From: Brachypterus glaber
Taxonomy: Eukaryota; Arthropoda; Insecta; Coleoptera; Kateretidae
Assembly: GCA_958510825.1 (NCBI GenBank)
Contig: OY294052.1
Span: 10,747,816 to 10,811,815, forward strand
Direction of reading: 5' to 3'
DNA length: 64,000 nt
A program made the translations under genes and the position numbers. Position 1 is the first letter of the stretch. Every line of letters begins with the position of its first letter. The notes beneath the pieces were generated by a model, which saw nothing but the letters and a program-made list of their open reading frames with translations, ran no database searches and had not been told where the DNA came from. Shown one piece after another: positions 23,006 to 34,570 of the stretch.

Positions 23006-23463
23006 CAGGGTAATTTATTAGCCCGTTTACAAACTTTGGCAACGGAAGTAGAATTAATTTTATGAAGAAATGTTCATAAAAAGGTCATATCTTTCTTCAT
23101 TCAGAAGTTTATAAATTTGAAGTTTAAAAAACGTAGTAGCCATGATTCAGCAACAAAAAAAAGTAGTCACTATATTTACTAAATTTATATATTATTTTAT
23201 ATTATTTGAAACAATCACCTGTCAAAATTGTTTTGAATCTGTCAGGATTTGTTAAAAATTTACTTTTGAAATTTTACATTAGCAAACAATTTTTGACAGG
23301 TGATTTTTTAAAATGATAGTTACTAAATTTTGTTTTGCTAAATCATGGCTACTACGTTTTTCAACTTAAAACTTTAAAAAAAAGATAGAAAGGACCTATG
23401 TTTATATGAACATTTCTTCATGAAATTAGATCTACTTTGTAAACGGGATAATAAATCACCCTG
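23006..23463. mobile_element. 458-bp foldback element, CAGGGT ends
   Basis: 'cagggtaatttattagcccg' is inverted at the right end ('cgggataataaatcaccctg'). The arms continue through 'atgaagaaatgttcat' and 'gtagtagccatga' to 'aatcacctgtcaaaattg', near the centre. Nearly the whole element is one imperfect hairpin. 'tata'/'taca' borders suggest a TA target. The end sequence resembles the CAGGGTG family at 33-38 kb. Confidence 0.8.
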
Positions 23464-25260
23464 TATACATATAACTTATTAAAAAAAGATTTCTTAGAGT
23501 ACCTATAAAAATCCTAAAGATTCTTATTTAATGTCCAATGCATATTGTTTATTATAAGAGTACCCCGAAGTCAGGAGTATTTATTTTGGTCTAGCATATA
23601 TTTTTTGAGAAGACAAAATCAAGGTAAAAAGAGTCTGAATCATTTGTTAGCCAATAAACAAAATTATTTTATTATTTTCTTCTATTAAATGTGACCCAGT
23701 GACAAATAATTTTAAGAAGAATTTATAATCAAAGGTTGAATAATTTCCAAGAAGTATCCTCGTGCGGACGTTGACTTGGAATCCTTGGTTTTGACAAATA
23801 TTTTAGACAAAAATGAATATTCATAGGAAATAAATCCAAATTTGAAATTTACCATTTTGATTGGTTGTATTAAACAGAGTTGCAAGAGGAATATAAATTT
23901 TGTACACACAGAAAAATACTGTCTTAAGAATATGGTGATTTGTATATAACGAAGAGAATATATTCTTCTTTTATGCATACCATATTCTTATCCTTTCATA
24001 TTTGATAATTTCGTCGTGGTTCCAATGCCCTTAGAGTAAAAATTTATACAGACAACCCTAAGTGGTACTTTTAGGGCCCTAAAAGCAATAAAATCATGCA
24101 AATATCGATAAAATACGTATAAAACCAGCCCTAGTATTTGTAATTTTATAAAATTTAAAAGCCTGATATCTATATTTTTTCTTTTTGAGTATTAAAATAA
24201 GCCTGCAAAATTTTATCATGATCAAAACCCGTGCCAACAAGGCCCCAAAATTGCCCCTAAGTGCATTTTCTATTAATTTTTGATACTGAAGAATTATAAA
24301 TATTAAATAAAAAAGTTTTTATATAAAAAGTCCAAACCTTTTTTAGTTAAGCAACGAGTATGGCGCGATAATTTTATGGCGAGATTGCTTATTTGAATAA
24401 TTTTCAGAAATAATACATTCTGTGGAAAACGTTTAAATGATCTTTGTGTCATTGACTTGTTAAATAACAAAATCAATCAAATGTTTTTTCTTTTAATATG
24501 AAATACGACCCACTAACAGAGTTTTTGGAAAAAATCATAATCAAAGGTTGCCAATTTGAATAAATTTCAAAAATATCCTCCTTAGGCCATTGACTTGCAT
24601 ATCCTTGTAAATCGACATACTAAAACCAAATATATACAAATATATACATTTTTAAACAGAATTAAATATTTATTACTGAAGAACTTAATTTATTCTCGTC
24701 AAACAGTTTATGTCTTAGTATGGATAATATAAGCAAATTTAATGGCAATAACAACCTTTGCCTTGCTACTTCTACATTACACTGCATGTATGTAAATAAA
24801 AGATTATATCAAACTACTTGGCATTCAAGTAGATTTTGAAACCGAATCTGAACCACAGGCTAATTCAGTGCAAATGTACAACAATGTATATATGTATGTA
24901 TATCCAATATGTATATATCAAAGAACTTTTACCTCAAGAAGTAATTTCAGATCAATGTTTATGAAGGTGTCATCTTTTTGTTTGTTTATTTACTAACAGA
25001 AACGCGATACAGCTTTGTGGTGTAAAATGTAGATGTCGCTAGTCGACTTTCAGGCTACCTAGTAGCGATGTTGCGTAGTTTCCACCTTATCATGAATTAA
25101 AATCATTATACTTAAATTAAAAATGTAAAAAACTTTATTGTGTATACTATAATTATGTTTAATAATATAGTATATTTAAATCTATTAAAATTAAACTACT
25201 AGTTCATATAAAACTCATACAGAACTAATGTTTCTTAAAATTTACAATAAAATATCCAAA
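23464..25260. repeat. Old direct repeat pair; otherwise no gene
   Basis: About 23650-23810 and 24465-24625 share, in order, 'cttctattaaatgtgaccca' or its variant, 'ataatcaaaggttg' and 'tatcctc', then 'ttgacttg...atccttg'. The units are strongly diverged. Between them, 'cctaagtg' and 'ggccc' words near 24058 and 24250 are GC-richer but have no clear structure. A frame at 23712-23978 (-) has no homology. Confidence 0.45.
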
Positions 25261-25261
25261 G

Positions 25262-25480
25262 TATATGTTTCCAATCGGCAACACTGCACCCCTGTCAGTC
25301 ATTTTACGACATCAGACTGTGAGTTTACACATTCTTTCTCTCTCTTTACGCGTACTAAGTGTAAACAATAGTCACTCCTCACCAGCCCCTCACCGTAGTT
25401 GGTTCACGCTTCAAACAGAGCATACGGTAGATTTCATCATGTTCCTTCTTGAGGTAAAAGTTCTTTGGTATATATAAACC
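25262..25480 (+). other. GC-richer patch with 70-codon frame, unassigned
   Basis: This stretch is clearly less AT-rich than its surroundings and holds a pyrimidine run, 'ttctttctctctctttacgc'. An ATG frame (25265-25477, beginning MFPIGNTAPLSV) ends just before 'tatataaacc'. A weak splice-donor-like 'gaggtaaaa' is at about 25450. I recognise no protein. It could be an exon, an old transposon remnant or chance. Confidence 0.25.
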
Positions 25481-25762
25481 TAATGCAACCGTGAAAGATC
25501 AATTGCAAATATAAGGATTTAATTTTAAGGGTTACTTAACTTTTGGGTTTATTATCTAACACTCGTTTTATTAAGAAGCTTCCCATGCTTTTCCATCCTC
25601 AATCCTTTAATTATTTATTACGAAAGGGCAACTACTGGATTGTTTTCTCACGCTCAAGTACTCGAATAGCACAGAACAACAAATCAATAATAACTGGTTT
25701 TCAGATAAATAAAAAACTTCCTTCTTTACTTTTTCTTCTCTTGGTGAAAATCCTTAACTAGA

Positions 25763-26395
25763 GAATGCCTTTATATTACCTCTTGTCACTTATAGAGTCA
25801 TTATTTCCGTTTCATCTTTTGGTCTATCCACCAGTGTATCGGCCGGGTGGCTGCCAAATGAAGAACGACCATATAAAAGTAAAAGATAGCAATGTCCAAA
25901 ATGAAGATAAGTCCGATTTCAGTTGTTTAAAAGTGGATCTGGATTATGCACATAAATTTACATATTTACTTTGACTTAGTTAACGTTATGCTGCTACTGC
26001 ATTTAATGGTTACAGTTACAGAATGGATATTGCAATCTTTATAAAAAACTTTATCTCCTCTTTTTTTTTGGAGAGGCGAAAATTTTTAATGGTTGCGTAA
26101 CTAAGCAAAAAATCTACAAGGCATTCAAATTACCTCTTGTCACACAGATTCAGCACGCGTCACTGTTTCTGTTTCACTGGTGTTTCGGCCGAGTGGCTGC
26201 TAAAAAAAAAGTAAACGACATCAGTATCCAAAATGAAGATGAGCCATATATATGGCGATATCAATTGTTTAACAATGGATCTTGCTTATGCGCATCTTTT
26301 GAAAATATATTTACTTTGACTTAATTAACAGTGAGTTGTTACTGCATTTTGCCGTTACAATTTTAAGTAGAATTAATATTGCAATCTTTATGGAA
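25763..26395. repeat. Tandem duplication, unit about 290 bp, period about 355
   Basis: Units 25763-26050 and 26120-26395 share 'attacctcttgtcac', 'ggccgggtggctgc' (second unit 'ggccgagtggctgc'), 'tccaaaatgaagat', 'atatttactttgactta' and 'atattgcaatcttta'. The first unit keeps a 69-codon frame (25765-25974) that the second breaks repeatedly, so coding is unlikely. No element ends are apparent. Confidence 0.7.
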
Positions 26396-26399
26396 TCCA

Positions 26400-26692
26400 T
26401 GAGATTATGTGATTAATCGTGATAACAATAACAAATGGATTTTTAATGTTCTCCACCACAAAACAACAATAAAAAATACGCAATTATTGAACAATTCGAA
26501 CAGAAATTGCGGTTTTGACACGCTCGAATATAATTGTCTTACGTGACAATACAAATGCCCGAACTCGATGTAAAAAATGCAAAATTTCGTCAGTTGATGT
26601 TCAATAATTCTGTCTTACCCACGATCTCACGCGCTTAAAATCGTATATTGCATACTAAGGTGCCCTTCAATATTTCTAAGTTTCAAGAAAAT
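26400..26692. other. No gene seen
   Basis: Mildly GC-richer than average, with 'attattgaacaattcgaaca' near 26485 loosely inverted near 26600. No supported function. Confidence 0.4.
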
Positions 26693-26695
26693 TTA

Positions 26696-26925
26696 CACTT
26701 TAAAAAGTAAACTGAATATTTAGTTACAAATGGATAGGAAATCGGAAGTTATTATTCTATACAATTGTACTTTAATTTTTGTTAAAAACACGCAACACGC
26801 CTGTCCTTAAATATTAAATTACGTGACTTTAGAACTATAGTGTTTTTAACAAAAATTAACGTACAAATTTATAGGATCATATCCATTTTTAACTAAATCT
26901 TTCAGTTACAAATGGATATTATGTT
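26696..26925. mobile_element. Snap-back MITE (copy 2), right end damaged
   Basis: The left half, 'cactttaaaaagtaaactga' through 'gttaaaaacacgcaacacg', follows copy 3 at 55876, and TA precedes it. The right half collapses after 'ttcagttacaaatggata' and lacks the terminal 'ttttacagtg'. Confidence 0.75.
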
Positions 26926-27049
26926 ATTAGAGCACGAAAAATCCTTAAAACATTTTTGTCGAATTTTATTGATCAAATACCCCTTCTCTATTGCAGAATT
27001 ACTTAATTACGGGATAAAATTTTTGAATTCAATTTTTCTACCTAATGAG

Positions 27050-27140
27050 GTTACGGGGTTTTGAGGTTATGCGGCTATGGTATTATGAGGTTAGGGGATT
27101 ATGGGGTCCTGGGGTTATAGAATTAGCAATTCGGGGACAG
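27050..27140. repeat. G-rich degenerate short tandem repeat
   Basis: Words such as 'gaggttacggggttt', 'gaggttatgcgg', 'gaggttaggggattatgggg' and 'ctggggttat' repeat irregularly on one strand, giving a strong G/C strand asymmetry. Confidence 0.6.
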
Positions 27141-27489
27141 GGGAGTGACAGTGGTATGGCATAGATGATTTTAGCGGTTTCAGTAGTTTTTCGGGTGTTT
27201 TTTATATTATATCAAAATCCTGACGTGTAGGGGAAAAAATACATAGGAATATCATATTGGAATCCAAGAGTCACAATTTTTTTTTGTGGGCCTGTGTTAT
27301 TATTTAATATTTATGCAAATAGACAGCTGAATTTTACAAACAGATTTGAAACCTAGATTAAAAACAGTATTAAAATCAATATTTAATTGTGGAGGATCAG
27401 CGATTGGTTTAGGTCTGATTCTTCCTGAAGTAATGTTAAGCCACTATATTTCAAATATGAAATTTTGGGATTTTACTGTTGTAGTTCTA

Positions 27490-27814
27490 TAATGTCCAGA
27501 CCGTCCGCTACAAGGATCCATCGTCCGCTTCTTTCGTCAATTGTGTGCATCTAAATTTTCCTGGGGAACTATTTGAGTACGCATTTTCGAACCTGAGGTG
27601 TGTCGTTTGAGGTTAAATCGAGCTACGGCATAAACGTCAATTTTCTCTTCGTGTCATCGGTCTCGTATTCGATTATTTACAAAGCCTGCTGCGTTGCAAC
27701 ATATTTCCACATACCGCGCCATGCAATTATTTTATCACAGACGGCCTTGATCTCGCCTTTACAGGTGGTGCAATATTTGGCAGTCTTTAGTACCTTGCCT
27801 CGGGTGGAGAAATC
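27490..27814 (-). pseudogene. Coding-looking relic with Cys pair, family unknown
   Basis: This 325-bp patch is markedly GC-richer than its surroundings. On the minus strand 27814-27677 reads 45 codons including KTAKYCTTCKGEIKAVC and then WRGMW before a stop. After a frame change, a second open stretch includes KIDVYAVARFNLKRH. A K-T-x-Y-C-x-x-C arrangement occurs near the C-terminus of piggyBac-type transposases, but here the later Cys/His residues are not visible, so this is only a possibility. There are at least two frame breaks and no start. A + strand frame at 27600-27818 is its antisense. Confidence 0.35.
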
Positions 27815-27820
27815 TTAATT

Positions 27821-28435
27821 AGCAATTAATAAATAAGCATGCTAGATCAATTTTTTTATTCACAATCATTTAGAAATAAGCTAACTACGTACATACGTAA
27901 AAGTTGGAAAATTAATTATTGTTAACTTTAACCATCTAAAAGTATAAAACACTTCATTTTCCTCCCTTGGTCGGAAAGTGTCTTGTGACTAACTTCAGAC
28001 AGATTTGACAAATGTCAAAAAGTTAAATGTATCAAAATTTTATTGACAAAACGGTTACTTATTTATGATATAACATCAGATATACATAATATTATATTAT
28101 ACAATATTTTGGTAATTAAAGATATATAGTGACTATATACTCCAAATGGCTAGGTTAGGTTATAACTTTAAACTAGGTTAAGTGAGTATTAAATACAGTA
28201 AAATGGCCTGCCTTTTTAATAAAAAGTAACATGATTTACATCATGAACAAGAACAATTAGCAACCATTAAAACTAGAAAATATTATGTTAAATGTGTAAT
28301 TAAAACTATTATTACAGCCAATTCGGCTGTCATTTCTGAAAGATCCCTGATAAGGGCTGCTTCTGCTGGTAATTTAACAAAGTAATTACGTGGGGATCAA
28401 AATGTACCAGCATGGTCTCTATGTTAGTATGTCAA
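27821..28435. other. No gene seen
   Basis: AT-rich, without supported repeats or signals. Confidence 0.5.
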
Positions 28436-28562
28436 CATTTTATAAACAATATGCATATTGCAGTGTTTACTATCACAAGTAAAGTATTAAATACCAATAG
28501 TGGCGATATAAATAAAAAATATGTATTAACAAATAACATTCAGTAAATTTTCCAACATTTTT
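28436..28562. repeat. Fragment of the 'atcacaagtaaagtatta' family (copy 1)
   Basis: 'atcacaagtaaagtattaaa' and 'aataaaaaatatgtatt' followed by 'acaaataacattcagt' match 39565-39645 and 59175-59255. The left part of the family is missing here. Confidence 0.65.
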
Positions 28563-29039
28563 CAGTTTCAACAATGCTGGGGTAATCTGCCTTTCCACTC
28601 CTGTTATTATAATTATCACCATTTTTAATTAATACCAATTAAACTATCTTTAATTACAATAACCTTAAATATAATCAGAACGAAGAGGAAATACTTTTTC
28701 TGATAATTTCCAAAAATGGGTTATAATATTATTATTTTTAGTCATACAATAATTTATTCTATGTATGCTTGATATTTGTTTATGGGCTTTTTCACTGTCC
28801 ACTTGAGAAAAAGGCTATTACAGAAGGTTGAAGTTTTTTTTATATTTTGTATTTTCATCAAAATATTACAATGCACATTAATTATAATTAATTAATACCT
28901 TATTTAATACTAAATAATTGCAATTATATACTACTGTTCAATGAATAGTGTTCACTGATCAGTGCTCAATTCAATGACATGTAAATGGAAAGAATAATTT
29001 AGATTTTTTTAATATAAAGATTTGAAACATTGTAATATG
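28563..29039. other. No gene seen
   Basis: AT-rich sequence only. Confidence 0.5.
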
Positions 29040-29240
29040 TGTGTCTCCCTTTCTTTCTCTCTTAGCCGATTTCGATCTACAGCTGGATAATGTCCAGTTG
29101 ATATGCCTCCTTTAGGTGTCTCCATTCCACCCTATTTCTGCTCCCTGACACCAGAAAATGTCACTTGTCTCCTATTTTATAGGAAGTGGGAACCAGATTA
29201 AATGGCCCTTTTTTTCCTTCCCTGGCATAAAATTCCTAGG
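29040..29240 (-). pseudogene. 3' end of a non-LTR retrotransposon, truncated
   Basis: Minus-strand frame 29160-29077 reads SRNRVEWRHLKEAY and stops at 29077. The R-x-R-x-x-W-R-x-L-x-x-A-Y pattern is typical of the extreme C-terminus of RTE/CR1-like reverse transcriptase proteins. Downstream on the same strand comes a short GA-rich tail ('taagagagaaagaaaggg'), in keeping with simple-repeat 3' ends. Upstream there is an in-frame stop about 28 codons away, so only the tail remains. The family assignment is an inference from this short motif. Confidence 0.4.
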
Positions 29241-30450
29241 GATACTAGATTAGGTTTTAAGTTCCTATCTTAAGACTTATATGTGTCTCTACAAATTCCT
29301 CCGTATTAATATTCTGCAATATTCTTAAAAGATTGTTCAAGTAATCATACAGTGATCTTTTTGCAATAACTGCAATTATTTTTATTTGAAATCCTATTGA
29401 CATATTGTAAATTTTTCAATAGATCTAAAAATGGAGATATCTTCTTATAGACAAGACCAAATACAGTTTTCGTAGAGGCTGTTGGGCCATAGAACTCATG
29501 TTGCCAGGCTTAATATTTTAGATAAAGTAACATCTAAAAATGATTTAAAAAAAATAACATTAACTAAAAAAGTATTTAACTATTAACCATAAATTTGGAA
29601 TCAAGTTTTTTCTTATACGGATATCCTTTTTATGGGATTTTCAGAAAATTGCTTAATGCTTAACACAAACGATTATAAATGACCTCTGGACTGTCATCTT
29701 TGAAAATACATTAAAGAATTTGTAAATAATTACTTTTTATTCTGGGAAATTTTGTATTTTTATTAACATTCATAGTGTTTAGCATAACATATTTTTTATT
29801 GCCTGGCCAACTGCATGACGAACATTGATTGCATGACCTTCCAAGGTCTTCATCAAAAAAATTGTCGTGAATCAACTCTGAGATCAATGAAATTTAATTC
29901 TTTACAACTCCTTTTATACAATAAAAAACCAAAAACAAGAACAAAATTTTAACAAGAAATTAAAAAAAAATCATAACTGTTTAGTAGGTTTAATAATTTT
30001 ATTAGTTGAAGGTTCTCTCAAAAACATATCAACAAAAAAATACACAGAATCAAGTGACCCAATTTAATACTTGTTAAATAAATGATTTTTTTTCAACATT
30101 TTGCAAATTTAGGATATTATCTTACTCTTCTAGTCATTTGTGCACTTAAGATTTTTGTATGATTAAAAAATGTTGAAATTCTAGTATGCAAGAAATTAAA
30201 CGAGTTTTATGTTGGCCAATCCCATTCTATTCATCAAAATGATATTTATTATGCTGCTGGTGAAAAATAAGTCATTAGTTTTAGTAAATTAAACATTTTT
30301 TTGTCTACACTAAAAAAAATAAAGTGTTATTAGAAAGTCATATTAAGATTATGATTTAAACCGAATTTCCTAGGAAATTTAACTGTATCTTAAAATTTAC
30401 CCTTTAAATTTACGGTGAAGGACATCAAGTTGTAAAATAACAATATTATT
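29241..30450. other. No gene seen
   Basis: AT-rich sequence with no supported repeat. Confidence 0.5.
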
Positions 30451-30454
30451 TTCA

Positions 30455-30720
30455 AACAAGCCGTGAAGATATGTAATGTTACGCATTCCATTATATACTA
30501 TTTACCGTAAAAGGTATATTGCATTTTTCCAAATCATATTTTTTAAATAAGATTTTTTTTTGAAAAACGAATAATTTTTGAAAAAAAAGATAAAAAAATT
30601 TTTTTTCAAAAAAAATCTATGACACCTTATTTTTTCGTAAAAAAAATTTATATCCAAGAATTTTTTGTCCAGGACGATTTTTGAAAGCGCAGGAATGAAA
30701 TTCGACAAAAAAATTATATC
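30455..30720 (+). repeat. AAGCCGTGAAGATA repeat with A/T tracts
   Basis: 'caagccgtgaagatatgtaa', 'tacgcattccattatatact' and 'ggtatattgcattttt' are followed by alternating A and T runs, the same order as at 61795-61960 and (reversed) at 1270-1640. Includes 'tttttgtccaggacg' near 30660. A minus-strand frame at 30502-30708 is repeat sequence. Confidence 0.65.
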
Positions 30721-31738
30721 TGGATAGCCAGTAAATTGAAGGGAATATTTTTTAGTGTACTCTAAAATATAACTTTATTCAGAATTTAGGTAAAAATGAA
30801 ATGACAAAAAATATAAAAATTAAAAACATATGTAATAACAATTTAAATCAAATTATCTTTAAAATCTCTTGCTTCATATTATTTTTTTTATTAATATAAT
30901 AATTATATACTTACAAATACAGAATTAATTATCATTGTTATTTTTTGGCACACCTTTTCTTTTGTTAGTCGGAAAATTATACCTCGTTAATAACCTAACC
31001 TATAAGAAATCCTGTTGGAATAAAAAACGGTATTTCCATTTTTTTTAACTTCAGAGCTGCAATGTTTTATATATTATGAAAAATGTATATAATCTTTTAA
31101 CTAAACCTGAAAAAAACGGGAGATAACTGGTTTTGATCCTAAGATCCAAACCTTATTTATAAAATTACTATACAATTAAATATTTTCGAAAAAAAAAAAT
31201 CGTAAATCTTTCTTTAATGAATATGTTGCTTTCCATATTAAAATAAAAAGCCGTAAAGATATTTAATCAAGGTGTCTTTGATCCAGGCCGTGCTACTGGC
31301 TTAAGTGTCAGACTTCCTAGTGGGCCATTCCATGACCGCTAAGTTGAAAATTTTGAAGCAAAATGTCACATGAGTCAAAGACCACCATAACTCAAAAATA
31401 AATGAGCTGAGAAAATGGCGTTTAAAGTTTTCAGATTTTTTGTTTTACAGTTTTTTAATTACCATCTGTTAAATTTTTATTTATTTGGATTTCGTGATTC
31501 TTTAAACCCTCATTTATGACCTTTTCTTTAGTTATTTAGCAAAATTTTATTGACAAATTGTAAGAAATTGTCAGAAGTGAGTTATGTTGTTAATGCACTA
31601 ACTTTATTCGTTATATTGTGGAAAATTTGCAAATAAGGCACCTTAACGGTGTGTTTCTTGAAACTATTTAACAAAGCATTAGCTAACCAGACAATTCAAA
31701 TGTGACAAATTGCTTTGGAATGATATTATACAAAATGA
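30721..31738. other. No gene seen
   Basis: AT-rich. 'aaaaagccgtaaagatattt' at about 31247 is another scrap of the preceding family. A mildly GC-richer stretch near 31265-31345 has no assignable frame. Confidence 0.45.
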
Positions 31739-31746
31739 CTCTAAAC

Positions 31747-31998
31747 CAACGAACTAACAACTCTTCTCTCTAAAATACGCATACCGTTAATATAAAGTAT
31801 CGCCAACATCTCGGTTTGTTTGTAAACAAATAGTAGGTATATTCAGGCCTGAACAATAACAATTACCAGTAACTGTTATTGTAGTCTCTGTTAGAACAAA
31901 GCTGTGCGAGTAAGACAGACAAATGTATATGTTGGCTACATTTTTGTCAGTTTTTACAAATGAAATGCCTATTCTAGAGAAGAGTTATTAGTTCGTTG
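31747..31998. mobile_element. 252-bp hAT-type MITE with perfect 8-bp TSD
   Basis: Termini 'caacgaactaacaactcttc' left and (reverse complement) 'caacgaactaataactcttc' right. The 8-mer CTCTAAAC occurs immediately outside both ends (31739-31746 and 31999-32006). An exact 8-bp duplication with CA...TG ends is characteristic of hAT transposons. The interior has small stems ('tttgtttgtaaacaaa', 'ggcctgaac' region) and no transposase. Confidence 0.9.
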
Positions 31999-32069
31999 CT
32001 CTAAACGTCCATCAGATTTATTAGGGATTAAACGTTTCCAGAAACCGACTGTAAGTGCAATAAAAACGT

Positions 32070-32345
32070 TTAGCACCTGTTATTTACAGTATTATATTTT
32101 CGGCCATTGCACAAAAATGCCTGCGCTAGAATAATATCATACGGTAGTTTCGAATTTTCAAATTTTTTTAAAAAAATTTCTGGACAACAAATTCTTGGAT
32201 ATAACTTTTTTTTTTGAAATGTCCGTCTGTCCTTCCGTCTGTCTGATGTCACGATTTTTGTAGACATTTTAAGTCAATCGGATTATTCTTTCTTATCGCG
32301 CCGACAAGAAAACGTGACATATGGACAGCCGGACGGACATTTCTA
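32070..32345. repeat. Dispersed 'gtctgatgtcacg' repeat family copy
   Basis: 'atcatacggtagtttcgaat' near 32135 matches the arm at 62271-62300 in reverse. 'gtccgtctgtccttccgtct', 'gtctgatgtcacgatttttg' and 'tcggattattctttct' follow as in the 63.2 kb copy. Confidence 0.6.
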
Positions 32346-33320
32346 AAAGTTGCAGAATTGTATAACGCACTTTGGCACAAAAATATTTAATTTTCGACAC
32401 TTTTTTCTGTGAAGATGCGAGGAGTGTAATTAATTAAAATAAAGATTTATTGATAGATAAATAAAAATATACAAAGGAATTTGATTATGAAATTTTAGAT
32501 ATGTCAGACACGCGTAGGTGTCGCCGTACTTTCAGTTAGGGATTCCCTGTATTTATTAGAAAAATATTAGCAAAATAATTATACATGGTGTATTTTTAAT
32601 AGCGTCAATAATTTTAAGGGGTGATTCTCTAAAAAAAAAAGTTTATTATATTTATGTCTAATATCCAAATGCTTCGTAAACGAGCTAAGCATTTAAAAGT
32701 GGCTAAAAAAATCGGTTTTTATTTAATAATTCAGGAACCCTTTGAGATATAGCAACAAGGTTCGAGAAAAAATAATCTGAAGGTAAAATTTCACGTTTTG
32801 AGGACGAAAATCTAAATAGTAAAATGTTAAAAACCAAAATTTTAATGATGCAGGTTGATTCTACACCAAAAACTAAGAAAATAATTTAGACACGGACTCT
32901 CGAGATTGTTGTTAACTTAACTGGGTGTCAATGGCATCATTATGAAACGGAAATTTATATGAACTTGCACAAAAATGATTGCATGATAGAATTTTTTTTT
33001 TCATCAAGGTTAAAAACACGAAGCACTGTAAAAAGTAACTAACGAGACCCGGAAAGAAAATAGTCTTTGCAGCTTTTTTTTACATTATTTCCCATCATTT
33101 CAACATACCTACTTAAGAAATTTATTAACGTTAAATAATAACTAAATATGTACAATAAAAATTATGGTGCTAACACTATTTGTTGCTATTATGCCTGTAA
33201 TTAAATACTCTGTTGTAATATTTGTTGTAAAACTTATAACATTCTATAAAAACATCATTATGCAAAGTAGGGACCTTTGCGAGTCTAAACAACGAACCAA
33301 ACTAAGGGGCAGCATGTATA
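32346..33320. other. No gene seen
   Basis: 32600-32880 has words reminiscent of the CAGGGTG family interior but no ends. A 97-codon frame from 33164 runs into the next element and is not a gene. Confidence 0.45.
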
Positions 33321-33321
33321 T

Positions 33322-33780
33322 AGGGTGTTTAGTAACTGGCATGCCAAAATTTAACAGGCGATTCTCCATCCAAAAATATCAAAAAAGTTCCTATAAAGGT
33401 TGGTTCGAAAATAAGCCTTTAGGGAGCTATGTCCGTACTCTGGTACCCTTAAGCTAGAGCGACGAGGTTTTGCATATAGTGTAACACTGAAGGAGCAACC
33501 GTTTTTAAAAGAAATGTAATTAAGAGAAAGTAACATTTTGTACCTTTAATATTAAATTTAGGTGTTTCAATGAAGAATACTTTTTTGCTTAGTTTTAAAT
33601 GAAGAACCACCCTGCAGCATTAAACAATTTATTGGTGCTTTTTTTGTTCCCCATTCAATATGTCCATCTTCGAAAGGGTTTAGTTCCATTAGGGCTCATT
33701 TCCGGACCAAACTTTATAGAAACTTTTTTTAATTTTTTTTAATGTAGCATCATTAAATTAGGCCAGTTACTGAACACCCT
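33322..33780. mobile_element. CAGGGTG-family inverted-repeat element (459 bp)
   Basis: Ends 'agggtgtttagtaactggca' and (reverse complement) 'agggtgttcagtaactggcc', each preceded by TATA-like sequence. Inside are the family words 'aaaggttggttcgaaaataa', 'gtgtaacactgaaggagcaa', 'aatgaagaaccaccctgcag' and 'ttccggaccaaactttatag'. Compared with 37632-38347 it lacks about 250 bp. No transposase. Confidence 0.85.
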
Positions 33781-33802
33781 GTATATTGCCTAGAGCGATA
33801 CC

Positions 33803-34091
33803 CAGAGCCGGCCTTTGTATGAATCAAGTGAACCCCTGCTCTTCAGGGCGCCTTCTTTTTAGCCTGAGCTTTTTTATTCTTTTTGTTTTTGTTATAGGCG
33901 CGAAGTTTTGGTAGAAACCGTTAGAGACAAAGCTTTTTTTGGGCGCCAATTTTTGTATGTAGGGGCGCCAATTTTTGTATGTAGGGGGTCCAAATTTGGC
34001 AGAAACCGTCAGGGACAAAGCTTTTTTTTCTTGAGGGTATTTTTTTGGGCGCCAATTTTTTAAGGGTGCCGAAATGCAAAGGCTGGCCCTG
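33803..34091. mobile_element. hAT-like MITE with internal duplications
   Basis: Ends 'cagagccggcctttgtatga' and (reverse complement) 'cagggccagcctttgcattt'. The flanking octamers 'gcgatacc' and 'acgatacg' agree at the six central bases, a slightly decayed 8-bp duplication. Inside, 'gcgccaatttttgtatgtag' occurs twice in tandem and 'agaaaccgt...gacaaagctttttt' twice. 'cgccggccctg' at about 46210 may be the end of another copy. Confidence 0.75.
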
Positions 34092-34261
34092 ACGATACGT
34101 TGAGTAAATCTGGCCCTATATACAATAAATCATGTAATAAAGTATTTGGAAATACCTTGCCCTTTAAATAAGAACATGACTACAATATATCAGTGAACAA
34201 TTGTGCAATAAAGCAAGGTACTTAAAAAGTCATCCTACATTGTTGTCTGCGGACTTTAATA

Positions 34262-34360
34262 TATTTTAAAGAAGAAATTATTTTCACTCTCTCTCTCTTG
34301 TTAATAAACAATGCTTATTTAAAGTTTAATAACTGAATAAAATTGTTATGTTGTAATAAC
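34262..34360 (+). repeat. Recurring 'aataaacaatgctta' repeat, copy 1 of 4
   Basis: 'ttaaagaagaaattattttc', 'actctctctctcttgttaat' and 'aaacaatgcttatttaaagt' then 'actgaataaaat'. Further copies are at about 35393, 36070 and 37035, all on the same strand, with Penelope-like relics between the later ones. They may be terminal repeats of those retroelements (inference). Confidence 0.6.
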
Positions 34361-34570
34361 GATAACACAGGCCCACATAATATTTAAAAAAAATGACAAT
34401 TAGTCCTAACCAGACTATTTTTCTGACTTTGTATTAAAAATTCAAGAACTATAAAAAACTTTAGCCCAATCTAATCAAAACCACTTAAAGTGCTTAAGCT
34501 CCTAAATTATTGAGTTTTGGGAGTTGAGCCCGAAGACACTTTTGATCAGTAATTCAAAAACTATAATATA

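Noticed and set aside
25820..25860. 'ggccgggtggctgcc' as a tRNA-like or SINE promoter box
   Set aside because: No A-box/B-box pair at the proper spacing and no cloverleaf. The word belongs to the tandem duplication.
27050..27140. G-rich 'ggttaggggattatgggg' block as interstitial telomere
   Set aside because: The units are irregular and do not follow TTAGG or TTAGGG periodicity.
33164..33457. 97-codon frame, the longest intact one with ATG outside the gaps
   Set aside because: Its second half translates the terminal repeat of a non-coding CAGGGTG element, and no homology is seen.
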